DNA of 64,000 nucleotides, taken from NCBI GenBank assembly GCA_934454635.1, contig CAKSFR010000008.1, forward strand, positions 65,731 through 129,730, read 5' to 3'. The translations under genes were made by a program, and so were the position numbers. The notes under the pieces are model-generated. The model worked only from the letters and a program-made list of their open reading frames with translations, was not told where the DNA came from and ran no database searches. The stretch is from an uncultured Ruminiclostridium sp. (GTDB lineage: Bacteria; Bacillota; Clostridia; Oscillospirales; Ruminococcaceae). Shown here piece by piece: positions 16,960-24,819 of the stretch (its first letter is position 1; every line of letters starts with the position of its first letter).

Positions 16960-19173
16960 TTAGGCTATAAGGTCGCCGTAGATAACGCCGAGTCCGACTG
17001 TACTCATATAAACTCTGCCGTAAACGTTCATGTCGCCGCAGATGAAGTAGCCGTTTCCGGGGCCGCCGAACTGATGAAGCGAATCGTTTACCCTGCTCCA
17101 CGTTTTACCCTCGTCCTCAGACCAGTAAATGCCTGTTTCTTCGCAGTCTTTGGGCTTTCCCCATATAAATATGGTACACAGAGAATCGTCCGTCTTGCCT
17201 TTTCCGAGTCCGACAGCGCCGCAGTAGCCGACTGAATCAATGCGTGTGAAGGTCTGTCCGTTATCGGTTGAAACCTGAAGTCCGAGCGCGGGCAGATATA
17301 CCTTACCCTCCGCGCCGGGTTCAACGATAGGTCTTACCGCCGAGAAAATCGACAGCGACGAATTATCCTTGAAAGTCTTTCCGCCGTCGGTGCTGTAATA
17401 GAAAGTGCTTGAGCTTGCAGCGTAAACGTAATTAGGATTTACCGTGTCGGCGGCCAGATGCTTTGCGCTTATTCCACCCTGCGACTGCGCCCACGTCTGT
17501 CCCTTATCGGTGCTGTAATAAACGCCGTTTCCGTTTTCAGGCGCCCAGAAGAATGTGCTTCCGTCCGCGCTTACAGCCACAGAGCCTTTATAAGCAACTT
17601 TCTTACCCTCGAGAGGCGTTCTTCTCACGTTTGTCCATGTTTCTCCCGAATCCTCGCTGTACCAGAATCCGAACGTGCTGCTGTCGCCACCGCATTTTAC
17701 CCAGACATTTGCCGCCTGACCTGCAACGGCAAGGTCGGTCATTGAACCCGCCGTGCTGCTCATGACCATGCCGTATTCCTCGGCGGTATCCTGAATAAAT
17801 CCGTCATAGTCGCCGGTAACGGTAGCGAGCTTCCCTCCGGGAATGCTCACAAGCTCATAGGGAACGGTTTCCTCGATGCCCTTTGCGCTGAAGTAAAATT
17901 CGGGATTTTCGTCCCAGATGTTATCGCACGCAAAAACGCCGTTGCCCGAAACCACCATTACTTTGTTCACATTATTCGGATCTATGCACATTGAGCTGCA
18001 CCAGTGCATTGAAGTTGTTTTAAGCCATTCAACTCCGCCGTCGGTAAGCGACATTACATCGTTAAGCTTCGTCCAGCTCGCACCGCCGTCGGTCGTTCTG
18101 TAAAATTCGTCGCCGTATGCGCCGTTAGGCTGAATCATATAGAGATTTTCTGTGCAGGCAACCATTCTGTCGGGATTTTCGGGGTCAACAACAACGTCGC
18201 CGAAACCTGCCTTAGCGGGAGAAATGTCCGTAAATTCGCCCGAAGCTATATCAAGCGTGTAAACACCGCCCGATTTGCGGTCGTTGTTCCACGGACCCTC
18301 GGTATCGGCATAGGTGATAACAAGCTTACCTGCGCCGTTATACTTCATTCGCTGAACCATAATATTCTGCGGAGCGCCCGAAACCTCGCTCCACGTCGCG
18401 CCGCCGTCCGTTGATTTATAGAGGTTCGGTTCGCCCGTGCGCGAAATTGCCGCAAAAACTGTTGTACAGCCGTTTTCGTCGCCCGATTCGGGGTCGAGCA
18501 CAAGGCTGCAAATGCCGTTTTTGTTTGCGGTTTCGGCTTTCGTGCCCATATCAAGCGCGGTAAAATTTCTGCCGCCGTCGGTGGACTTGATAAGTCCGCC
18601 CGTAAATCCGCCGATATAGACAATATCGCTGTTTTTCGGGTCAACAGCAATACGCTCGCCGTTTCCTCTGCCCATTCCGTTTCCGTCGACCTTTATCATC
18701 TCGGTAAGGTTGACGCGCTCAAACGTTGCGCCGTAGTCGTCCGAAATAAGCAGGCAGGTCATTCCGCTGCTGAAATAGCTCGTTCCCGCAAGAAGCCAGA
18801 GCTTATTCGGCTCGTTTTCTGCAAAGGCAAGTCCCGCGATACCGAGCAGACCCCTGTCCTCCTCGCTTATATCGTAGGAAACCGACTCCCACTTTTGGGC
18901 GTCCTTGTTAAAGCGATATGCGCCGCCAACGTCGGTTCTGGCGTAATAAAGCCCCTCTTCCTTTGTGGCGAAAACACCGCTTACAAAGCCGCCGCCGCCC
19001 ATTGCGACCTGACTGAATTTCCAGCCGTTATTTTGAACCTGCGGCGCTGAGACTTCCTCGGAAACGGACGTTGTAACGCCCTCATCAGCGGTATTTTCGG
19101 GGTTTCCGTTACACCCTGCGCTTACGGCAAGCGCCGCCGCAAGCAGCAGCGCCGTTATTTTCTTATGTTTCAT
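16960..19173 (-). CDS. GH74 xyloglucanase-type glycoside hydrolase, lipoprotein, 737 aa
   Basis: The signal peptide ends in a lipobox-like VSAGC (Cys21), so the enzyme is probably lipid-anchored outside the membrane. After a short linker the GH74 signature begins: QVAMGGGGFVSGV, YYARTDVGGAYRF with the expected catalytic Asp81, and NGMGRGNGERIAVDP. Two seven-bladed propellers follow, rich in STDGGxxW/F repeats. No dockerin or carbohydrate-binding module is seen, unlike many ruminococcal GH74 enzymes. It should cleave the xyloglucan backbone at the cell surface. GAAAGGAA precedes the ATG. A promoter and a cre/LacI-like palindrome lie upstream, and a MITE-like element abuts its stop codon. Confidence 0.9.
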   Translation of the reverse strand: MKHKKITALLLAAALAVSAGCNGNPENTADEGVTTSVSEEVSAPQVQNNGWKFSQVAMGGGGFVSGVFATKEEGLYYARTDVGGAYRFNKDAQKWESVSYDISEEDRGLLGIAGLAFAENEPNKLWLLAGTSYFSSGMTCLLISDDYGATFERVNLTEMIKVDGNGMGRGNGERIAVDPKNSDIVYIGGFTGGLIKSTDGGRNFTALDMGTKAETANKNGICSLVLDPESGDENGCTTVFAAISRTGEPNLYKSTDGGATWSEVSGAPQNIMVQRMKYNGAGKLVITYADTEGPWNNDRKSGGVYTLDIASGEFTDISPAKAGFGDVVVDPENPDRMVACTENLYMIQPNGAYGDEFYRTTDGGASWTKLNDVMSLTDGGVEWLKTTSMHWCSSMCIDPNNVNKVMVVSGNGVFACDNIWDENPEFYFSAKGIEETVPYELVSIPGGKLATVTGDYDGFIQDTAEEYGMVMSSTAGSMTDLAVAGQAANVWVKCGGDSSTFGFWYSEDSGETWTNVRRTPLEGKKVAYKGSVAVSADGSTFFWAPENGNGVYYSTDKGQTWAQSQGGISAKHLAADTVNPNYVYAASSSTFYYSTDGGKTFKDNSSLSIFSAVRPIVEPGAEGKVYLPALGLQVSTDNGQTFTRIDSVGYCGAVGLGKGKTDDSLCTIFIWGKPKDCEETGIYWSEDEGKTWSRVNDSLHQFGGPGNGYFICGDMNVYGRVYMSTVGLGVIYGDLIA

Positions 19174-19197
19174 AGCAAATTCCTTTCTTTTTGCGAC

Positions 19198-19211
19198 TGT
19201 AAAGGTTTACA
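19198..19211 (-). promoter_or_regulatory. Candidate cre/LacI-family operator of the GH74 gene
   Basis: TGTAAA-GG-TTTACA is a perfect palindrome differing at one central base from the catabolite-repression form TGTAAACGTTTACA. It sits between the -10 box and the ribosome site, where a bound CcpA or local LacI-type repressor would block transcription. Confidence 0.55.
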
Positions 19212-19216
19212 CGAAC

Positions 19217-19245
19217 ATTATACACCATTTAATGAAATTTTTCAA
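19217..19245 (-). promoter_or_regulatory. Sigma-A promoter of the GH74 gene
   Basis: On the minus strand TTGAAA (19240-19245) and TATAAT (19217-19222) are spaced 17 bp. Confidence 0.8.
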
Positions 19246-19307
19246 GTGCCTGAGGCATATTTTGCAAAAAGCAGGCAGAGAAATCTTTTTATTTAGCCCG
19301 CTAAAAA

Positions 19308-19407
19308 TATTAATCACCAATAAAACTATAAACAAAAAATCTTCGTATACCACCTATATGCAAGATTATACTTGATTTTTTGTATAGTTTTTAATTGGTG
19401 CTAAGTA
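19308..19407 (+). mobile_element. MITE-like palindromic element, copy C (100 bp)
   Basis: Left end TATTAATCACCAATAAAAC, right end TTTTAATTGGTGCTAAGTA. The ends pair over about 36 bp, including an ACAAAAAATC/GATTTTTTGT core, so the transcript would fold into one long hairpin. It is roughly 90% identical to copy D. The flanks (AAA, TTA) do not form a clean duplication. It fills much of the 332-bp spacer between the GH74 and C39-like genes; the remainder holds the GH74 promoter and a terminator. Confidence 0.8.
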
Positions 19408-19489
19408 TTAATTTTTACTGTTATCAATTGAGGCAGAGAGTAAAATACATATTAGATTTGGAAAATCGGCATTTTTTCAATAATTTTTA

Positions 19490-19516
19490 AGGAATAGCCC
19501 AAAAGCTATTCCTTTT
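19490..19516. terminator. Terminator at the 3' end of the C39-like gene
   Basis: GGAATAGC-CCAAAA-GCTATTCC followed by TTTTTATT on the plus strand, with TTAAAAATT on the other side. The stop codon of the minus-strand gene (TAG at 19506-19508) lies inside the stem. Confidence 0.7.
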
Positions 19517-20840
19517 TATTATGTATAGAATACCATTTAGCAGTTGCATAATCACATATTGGTATAAAGTGTGAAATTACTTGATTTGTTGCAAGATAAC
19601 TTTCATATTTACCTGTTGCAGGGTCATAGAATATATAATCTGTGTCAGTATAACCACACAAAATTACATATTTACTTGTCTTGGTATAATAGGTAACAGA
19701 GTATCCAGTAGATGACATAGCATCTTTATGTTCTAACTTTATATCTTTTGGATTACTTGATGTCTCAATTAAGCATATTGATATTTTACCTTTATTTAGA
19801 TATTCTTTCACACCGGAAAAATTATCCCAATATCCAATAAAGGCGTTACCTGCAATTTTTCTTTTAACATCAACATCATCGCAAAAACGGGTCCACGCCG
19901 TTATTTCCCCCCATCCATCTATACCAGGGCAACTCTTAGATGAATATGGATCTCCTGCAAATGTTCCAAGACAATGTTCTTCTATTCTTTCAACCCCATC
20001 AACAACTTTAACATCAGTACATCTAAAATACTTTACCAGCTCATCTGGTGTCGTACTAATGTTATATTCTTTGCCATAATAGTTAATTATCATAGCAAGA
20101 GTAGTCATAGCCGAGCCATTTGGCATATTATACTGCTTATTTGTTATCTTATCAAATTCCACAATAAATTCGCCATTTTTGCCCTCTGTTCTAGTTGATT
20201 TAACACTAGAATAATCACTTTTGTATACCTTACCATTTATGACTTTTGCAGACTTTATCTTAAAATAGTATGTGGTAAAACTTTCAAGTTTTGAAACAGT
20301 GTAACTTTTCTTTGTTACATATCCAAGACTTTTATAGGTTCCATTCTTCGATGTAGACATATAAATATAGTATCTATCCGCGCCATCAACTGCATTCCAA
20401 GATAAATTGATTTCAGAGTCGCTTACGGTTTTCGCGGTTATTTTCGGCGCTTTTAAATTTATCACAGTTTTTGTGACCATAGATGAATAAGCAGAACGCT
20501 TGGTAACCTTACCGCTTTGATTTAGAGTAACGGCTTTAACTTTGTAGTAGTATTTTCCATACTCTTTTACATCTGTATCTTTATAATACAACTTTTCTGT
20601 CTTTGCATAGAGCTTTAAGCTTCCTTTTGAAGTATCACGCCGATACACATAGTACATATCCGCGCCGTCAACCTCGCCCCATGAGAGCTTTATCGCCGGA
20701 GTGGTAAGAAGACTTATTGATACTTTAGGAGTGCCAAGCTCATCGTTTGTCTTTGCCGCCGCCGTATCGACCGCAAAAAACGACATCATGGTAACTATTA
20801 CCATGACAAGGGATAAAAACCGTAAAAATCTTTTTTTCAC
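19506..20840 (-). CDS. Secreted fibronectin type III protein with degenerate C39-like peptidase domain, 444 aa
   Basis: A Sec signal peptide (FLSLVMVIVTMMSFFAVDTAAA) is followed by two fibronectin type III modules (about residues 35-128 and 129-218, each with LSWxxVDGADxYYxY). A C39-like, papain-fold domain ends the protein. In that domain the usual catalytic Cys position reads NGSAM (Ser243), and the usual catalytic His position reads KYVILCGY (Lys390), while the later YDP is kept. It therefore looks like an inactive peptidase fold used for binding. The start is GTG, with GGAGG seven bases upstream. The coding DNA is much richer in A/T than its neighbours, and MITE copies lie nearby, suggesting acquisition. 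Confidence 0.8.
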   Translation of the reverse strand: MKKRFLRFLSLVMVIVTMMSFFAVDTAAAKTNDELGTPKVSISLLTTPAIKLSWGEVDGADMYYVYRRDTSKGSLKLYAKTEKLYYKDTDVKEYGKYYYKVKAVTLNQSGKVTKRSAYSSMVTKTVINLKAPKITAKTVSDSEINLSWNAVDGADRYYIYMSTSKNGTYKSLGYVTKKSYTVSKLESFTTYYFKIKSAKVINGKVYKSDYSSVKSTRTEGKNGEFIVEFDKITNKQYNMPNGSAMTTLAMIINYYGKEYNISTTPDELVKYFRCTDVKVVDGVERIEEHCLGTFAGDPYSSKSCPGIDGWGEITAWTRFCDDVDVKRKIAGNAFIGYWDNFSGVKEYLNKGKISICLIETSSNPKDIKLEHKDAMSSTGYSVTYYTKTSKYVILCGYTDTDYIFYDPATGKYESYLATNQVISHFIPICDYATAKWYSIHNKKE

Positions 20841-20868
20841 AAAAGCACCTCCAAATATAATTTATTTA

Positions 20869-20897
20869 ATCATATCATAAAAAGCAAAAATTGTCAA
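20869..20897 (-). promoter_or_regulatory. Sigma-A promoter of the C39-like gene
   Basis: On the minus strand TTGACA (20892-20897) and TATGAT (20869-20874) are spaced 17 bp. It is divergent from the aspS promoter. Confidence 0.75.
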
Positions 20898-20933
20898 TCT
20901 TTATGACTAAATTTAAAAACTTTTTTAAAGCTA

Positions 20934-20962
20934 TTGAAATCCAATGCCAAATATGGTATAAT
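20934..20962 (+). promoter_or_regulatory. Sigma-A promoter of aspS
   Basis: TTGAAA (20934-20939) and TATAAT (20957-20962) are 17 bp apart, preceded by TGG. The leader to the ATG is about 50 bases, too short for a T-box. Confidence 0.8.
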
Positions 20963-21016
20963 ATAAGTCAATTTGGACGGTTTTTCGCCGTTAAAATAAC
21001 GAAAGGACACAAGAAA

Positions 21017-22783
21017 ATGGCAGATTTGATGAAAGGGCTTTCAAGAACCCATTACTGCGGAGAGGTCGAGGGCGTAGGAAACGAGGTTACGGTCGGCGGC
21101 TTTACGCAGCGTATCCGCGACAAGGGCGGACTTATTTTTATAGATTTACGCGACAGAACGGGAATTGTTCAGCTCGTTTTTGACGATACGACCGCTCCCG
21201 AAGTATTTGAAAAGGCGAAAACCGTCCGCAGCGAGTACGTTCTTATGGCTAAAGGCATTCTCAGAAAGCGCGAAAGCGTAAATAAGGACATTAAAACGGG
21301 CGACGTTGAAATTCTCGTAAACGACCTGAGGATTCTCTCAAAGGCAAACACCCCGCCTTTTGAAATCACGAACGACACAAAGGTAAACGAGGAGCTGCGC
21401 CTTAAATACAGATACCTCGACCTGCGCAGAGCGAAGCTTCAGGAAAATCTGATGATGCGCCACAAGATTGCAAAGGTTGCGCGCGATTATTTCTACGAAA
21501 ACGGTTTCCTTGAAATCGAAACCCCCATGATGATGAAATCCACGCCCGAGGGCGCGCGCGATTACCTTGTTCCCTCCCGCGTTCACCCCGGAAAGTTCTA
21601 TGCGCTCCCCCAGTCGCCGCAGATCTACAAGCAGCTTCTCATGATTGCGGGCTTTGACCGTTATATCCAGCTTGCGCGCTGCTTCCGCGACGAGGATCTC
21701 CGCGCGGACAGACAGCCCGAATTTACTCAGATAGACCTCGAAATGTCGTTCGTTGACGTTGACGATATTTTAAAGATAGGCGAGGGCTTTGTTCAGCGCC
21801 TTATGAAAGAAACGCTCGGAATTGACATTCCCATGCCGCTTCCCCGCCTTAAATACAACGACGCGATGAACCGCTACGGCTCGGACAAGCCCGATACGCG
21901 CTTCGGAATGGAAATAACGGACATTTCCGACGCCGTTAAGAACTGCGGCTTCTCCGTGTTCACTTCCGCAATCGAAAACGGCGGCTCGGTAAGAGGTATC
22001 GTTGCGAAAAACGCTGTCGGAACGCTCACCCGCAAGGAAATCGACAAGCTGACCGAAACCGCAAAGGGTATCGGCGCAAAGGGACTTGCGTATATCCGCT
22101 GGGTTGACGACGCACCCTCCTGCTCATTCGCGAAATTCATGTCCGAGGACGAAATGAAGGCTATTCTGGCTGCACTCGGCTGTGAAAAAGGCGACGTTGC
22201 GCTTATTGTCGCGGACAAGAATAAAGTTGTCCTCCCCGTTCTCGGCGCGCTCCGCTTAAAAGTAGCAAAGCAGCTTGATATTATTCCCGAGGGCTTCAAC
22301 TTCCTCTGGATAACCGAATTTCCGTTCTTTGAATACAACGACGAAACAAACCACTGGGACGCTATGCATCACCCGTTCACAATGCCGCTTGACGAGTGTC
22401 TGCCTTATCTTGAAACTGCTCCCGAAAAGGTTTTCGCAAAGGCATACGACCTTGTTCTTAACGGAACGGAGCTTTGCAGCGGCTCGATAAGAATTACCGA
22501 CTACGAGCTTCAGGAGAAAATGTTCAAGGCACTCGGTCTTACGCCCGAGGAGATTGATGCGAAATTCGGCTTCCTTGTTGACGCGTACAAGTACGCCGCT
22601 CCTCCGCACGGCGGAATGGGAATCGGTCTTGACCGTCTTTCGATGCTTATCTGCGGTGCAGACAGCCTGCGCGACGTAACCGCTTTCCCGAAAATAAAGG
22701 ACGCAAGCGAGCTTATGAGCGAATGCCCCGCTTCTGTTGATGAAAAGCAGCTTGAAGAACTGCACATCAAGACCATGGAATAA
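21017..22783 (+). CDS. aspS: Aspartate--tRNA ligase, 588 aa
   Basis: This bacterial-type class II synthetase opens with an OB-fold anticodon-binding domain (VTVGGFTQRIRDKGGLIFIDLRDRTG). The catalytic core holds motif 2 (RCFRDEDLRADRQPEFTQIDLEMSF) and motif 3 (HGGMGIGLDRLSML), with a bacterial GAD insertion in between. Length matches the family. The start at 21017 follows GAAAGGAC by 8 bases; the open frame begins at 20891, but that would place the promoter inside the gene, so the longer form is rejected. It charges tRNA-Asp in the cytosol. It is a single-gene unit with its own promoter and terminator. Confidence 0.97.
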   Translation: MADLMKGLSRTHYCGEVEGVGNEVTVGGFTQRIRDKGGLIFIDLRDRTGIVQLVFDDTTAPEVFEKAKTVRSEYVLMAKGILRKRESVNKDIKTGDVEILVNDLRILSKANTPPFEITNDTKVNEELRLKYRYLDLRRAKLQENLMMRHKIAKVARDYFYENGFLEIETPMMMKSTPEGARDYLVPSRVHPGKFYALPQSPQIYKQLLMIAGFDRYIQLARCFRDEDLRADRQPEFTQIDLEMSFVDVDDILKIGEGFVQRLMKETLGIDIPMPLPRLKYNDAMNRYGSDKPDTRFGMEITDISDAVKNCGFSVFTSAIENGGSVRGIVAKNAVGTLTRKEIDKLTETAKGIGAKGLAYIRWVDDAPSCSFAKFMSEDEMKAILAALGCEKGDVALIVADKNKVVLPVLGALRLKVAKQLDIIPEGFNFLWITEFPFFEYNDETNHWDAMHHPFTMPLDECLPYLETAPEKVFAKAYDLVLNGTELCSGSIRITDYELQEKMFKALGLTPEEIDAKFGFLVDAYKYAAPPHGGMGIGLDRLSMLICGADSLRDVTAFPKIKDASELMSECPASVDEKQLEELHIKTME

Positions 22784-22834
22784 AAAGCAATCTACGATTG
22801 CAAGGCGGTTTCACTCTTTACAGACATAAAAAAA

Positions 22835-22874
22835 TAAACCGGCTTCGTTTTTTAACGAAGTCGGTTTTGTTTTA
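22835..22874 (+). terminator. Intrinsic terminator of aspS
   Basis: AAACCGGCTTCGTT and AACGAAGTCGGTTTT form a stem with one wobble pair, followed by TTTTGTTTT. Confidence 0.9.
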
Positions 22875-22894
22875 TCAGCATTCGCAGAGATTAA

Positions 22895-22994
22895 TACTAA
22901 TCGCCAATAAAACTATAGGCAAAAAATCTTCGTATAACCCCTATATGCAAGATTATACTTGATTTTTTGTATGGTTTTTAATTGGTGCTAAGCA
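22895..22994 (+). mobile_element. MITE-like palindromic element, copy D (100 bp, TAA duplication)
   Basis: It starts TACTAATCGCCAATAAAAC and ends TTTTTAATTGGTGCTAAGCA, flanked on both sides by TAA (22892-22894 and 22995-22997). It overlaps the 3' end of the GNAT gene, encoding its last 13 residues and stop codon. Confidence 0.85.
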
Positions 22995-23477
22995 TAAAAA
23001 ATACGGGCATATGTTGGCATAACTGCCGTCATTCATGCGAAATCCGCCGGGAATTGTTCCAAGTTGTTTAAAGCCTAAGTGTTCATAAAGATGACGCGCA
23101 TGAACATTTGATTCCACAACCGCATTAAACTGCAATATTCTGAAGCCGTGCGCTCTTCCCTGCTCTATGCAGTCACGCACAAGTCGTTCGCCTATGTGCA
23201 TTCCGCGTAATTCAGACGAAACCGCATAGCTTGCATTGCAGATGTGCCCGCAGCGACCCACATTGTTAGGGTGAAGAATGTAAAGACCGATTATTTGCCC
23301 GTTTTCGCTGTTTTCGGCAACCCCGCAATATGTCTGCGAAGAAAAAAATTCCTCTCCGGTCTGCATCGTAAGGCATTCCTCCTGCGGGAACGCTTTTCCA
23401 TCTCTGACGACTTCGTTCCATATTTCTATCATTCGCTTTAAATCTGATTTTTGATATTTTCTGACCAATATTTCCAT
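22953..23477 (-). CDS. GNAT-family N-acetyltransferase, 174 aa, C-terminus supplied by a MITE-like element
   Basis: GNAT fold: N-terminal VRKYQKSDLKRMIEIWNEV, central CHICNASYAVSSELRG-like strand, and the acetyl-CoA loop RGMHIGERL (close to the RxxGxG pattern), then NAVVESNVHARHLYEHLGFKQLGT typical of motif B. The acceptor is unknown. The last 13 residues (CLAPIKNHTKNQV) are encoded inside mobile-element copy D, and the preceding Leu codon is the duplicated TAA flank read on the minus strand. The original C-terminus was therefore replaced, though the core fold appears complete. AGAGGGC is the ribosome site. It lies 15 bases after the LysR gene, so the two are probably one operon. Confidence 0.85.
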   Translation of the reverse strand: MEILVRKYQKSDLKRMIEIWNEVVRDGKAFPQEECLTMQTGEEFFSSQTYCGVAENSENGQIIGLYILHPNNVGRCGHICNASYAVSSELRGMHIGERLVRDCIEQGRAHGFRILQFNAVVESNVHARHLYEHLGFKQLGTIPGGFRMNDGSYANICPYFLCLAPIKNHTKNQV

Positions 23478-23492
23478 ATTGTAGCCCTCTGT

Positions 23493-24401
23493 TTATATTT
23501 CAGTTTCATTTTTCACAGCGTAAAGATTTTCAATGAACAGCTTATCGTTGTCCGAAAGCTTGTATCCATTGCGGAAAATAAGACGATAGGCATAACCTTC
23601 GCCTCCGCATTTACGCTGGATAAGTCCGTATCGCTTTAGAATTTTTTTTGGCAACGGCGCCGAGTGCATAAACGTTCCCGAAATTTCAGAAAGCAATTCA
23701 AGGCTGCTGCCTCGCTCACAGACAGTAATTTTTTTGTGAGCCTCATCGCGTATCCGTTTCTTTCCAAGGTTCGAGTACGGCATATCGCTGTCGCTGTATA
23801 CTACTTCCGTCAAGCGGTCAAGCTCTTGCCCCGAAATTGCTTTCTTATCCGCAAGCGGACTTTTTACGGAAAACAAAACGATCTCTTCAGATTCCCAAAG
23901 CTGCATCGCTTCCAGCTTTTTCTCGGTAAGATAATCGAGAAAATAGTCCTCGAACGGGATTTTATAGCGAATTATTCCAATCCTGAAGCTGCCGCCCGAC
24001 ACTCCCGCTATCGTCTGAACAGAGTTCATTTCACAAACCTGCGCATTGTTTATCTTATCCCCGACCGACGAAATAAAACGCGCCGCCGCGTCTGTAATGC
24101 AGCTGTCACGCGGCAGCGAAACGCTAAAATTCAGCGCGTCATGCTCGGTTTTTTTGGAAAGCTCCTCCATTTTATCAAGCTGCGCAAGAATATTTTCGGC
24201 ATAATTCAGAAATTCTCTGCCCTTATGGGTCAAATGCACCCCTCTTGACGACCTCTCAAAAATTACGATCCCAAGGTCGGATTCAAGCTCCTTTATCGCC
24301 TTGCTGAGATTTGGCTGCGCCATAAAAAGGTTTTCTGCCGCTTGTGAAATCGAGCCTGTTTTTTCAACCTCGACCGCATATTTCAAATATAATGTATTCA
24401 T
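23493..24401 (-). CDS. LysR-family transcriptional regulator, 302 aa
   Basis: The N-terminal winged helix (MNTLYLKYAVEVEKTGSISQ, AAENLFMAQPNLSKAIKELESDLG, FERSSRGVHLTHKG) is the classical LysR domain, followed by a linker helix and a periplasmic-binding-like effector domain of about 200 residues. The effector is unknown. GCGAGG lies upstream of the ATG at 24401. A perfect consensus promoter precedes it, with a dyad overlapping the -35 box that is a candidate autoregulatory site. The GNAT gene follows in the same transcript, and a 74-residue gene diverges from it. Confidence 0.9.
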   Translation of the reverse strand: MNTLYLKYAVEVEKTGSISQAAENLFMAQPNLSKAIKELESDLGIVIFERSSRGVHLTHKGREFLNYAENILAQLDKMEELSKKTEHDALNFSVSLPRDSCITDAAARFISSVGDKINNAQVCEMNSVQTIAGVSGGSFRIGIIRYKIPFEDYFLDYLTEKKLEAMQLWESEEIVLFSVKSPLADKKAISGQELDRLTEVVYSDSDMPYSNLGKKRIRDEAHKKITVCERGSSLELLSEISGTFMHSAPLPKKILKRYGLIQRKCGGEGYAYRLIFRNGYKLSDNDKLFIENLYAVKNETEI

Positions 24402-24426
24402 AAAAACCTCGCTTCATTTTATATAT

Positions 24427-24460
24427 ATTATAATATGATGGCATATAAATGTCAATATGC
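24427..24460 (-). promoter_or_regulatory. LysR promoter with overlapping dyad
   Basis: On the minus strand TTGACA (24450-24455), 17 bp, TATAAT (24427-24432): perfect consensus. The perfect inverted repeat GCATAT-N8-ATATGC (24441-24460) covers the -35 box, a plausible LysR-type autoregulatory operator that could also act on the divergent small gene. Confidence 0.7.
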
Positions 24461-24522
24461 AGATAATATTTTTTCATCAAAAACGCAGAATACACTCAGA
24501 AATATTCATACGGAGGAAAAAC

Positions 24523-24747
24523 ATGAACGAAGATAAAAGAAAAAAACTGAGCGAAGAAAACGAACTTCTGGAAAATTACACAGGCGCTTCATCTTCAAGC
24601 GACTGCACCGGACTTATCCCGTCCGGCGGCAATCGTTCGCCCGAGGAATTTGACAATTATAAGGACATTTATCCGTTCGCTATACCTAAAAAAATCAGCC
24701 AGTATAAAAACGAAGAGGCAGAACGGCTAAATAAACATCAGCGCTAA
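24523..24747 (+). CDS. Small hypothetical protein, 74 aa
   Basis: The start at 24523 follows a strong GGAGG (24512-24516); an earlier ATG at 24457 in the frame has no such site. The product is hydrophilic and probably disordered at its N-terminus (Ser-rich GASSSSDC), with a recognisable block DCTGLIPSGG then NYKDIYPFAIPK. I do not know a function. It is divergent from the LysR gene and ends at its own terminator, so it forms a one-gene unit that the LysR protein might control. Confidence 0.7.
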   Translation: MNEDKRKKLSEENELLENYTGASSSSDCTGLIPSGGNRSPEEFDNYKDIYPFAIPKKISQYKNEEAERLNKHQR

Positions 24748-24786
24748 CCGACGCGCAGATTGTCAATTTCTGAAAAAACAGAATAA

Positions 24787-24817
24787 AAAACGCTCCGAAA
24801 TAAATCGGGGCGTTTTC
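24787..24817. terminator. Bidirectional terminator between the 74-aa and Nudix genes
   Basis: AAACGCTCCGA and TCGGGGCGTTT pair with one wobble around AATAAA, with an A-run before and TTCGTTT after the stem. It serves both convergent genes. Confidence 0.85.
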
Positions 24818-24819
24818 GT

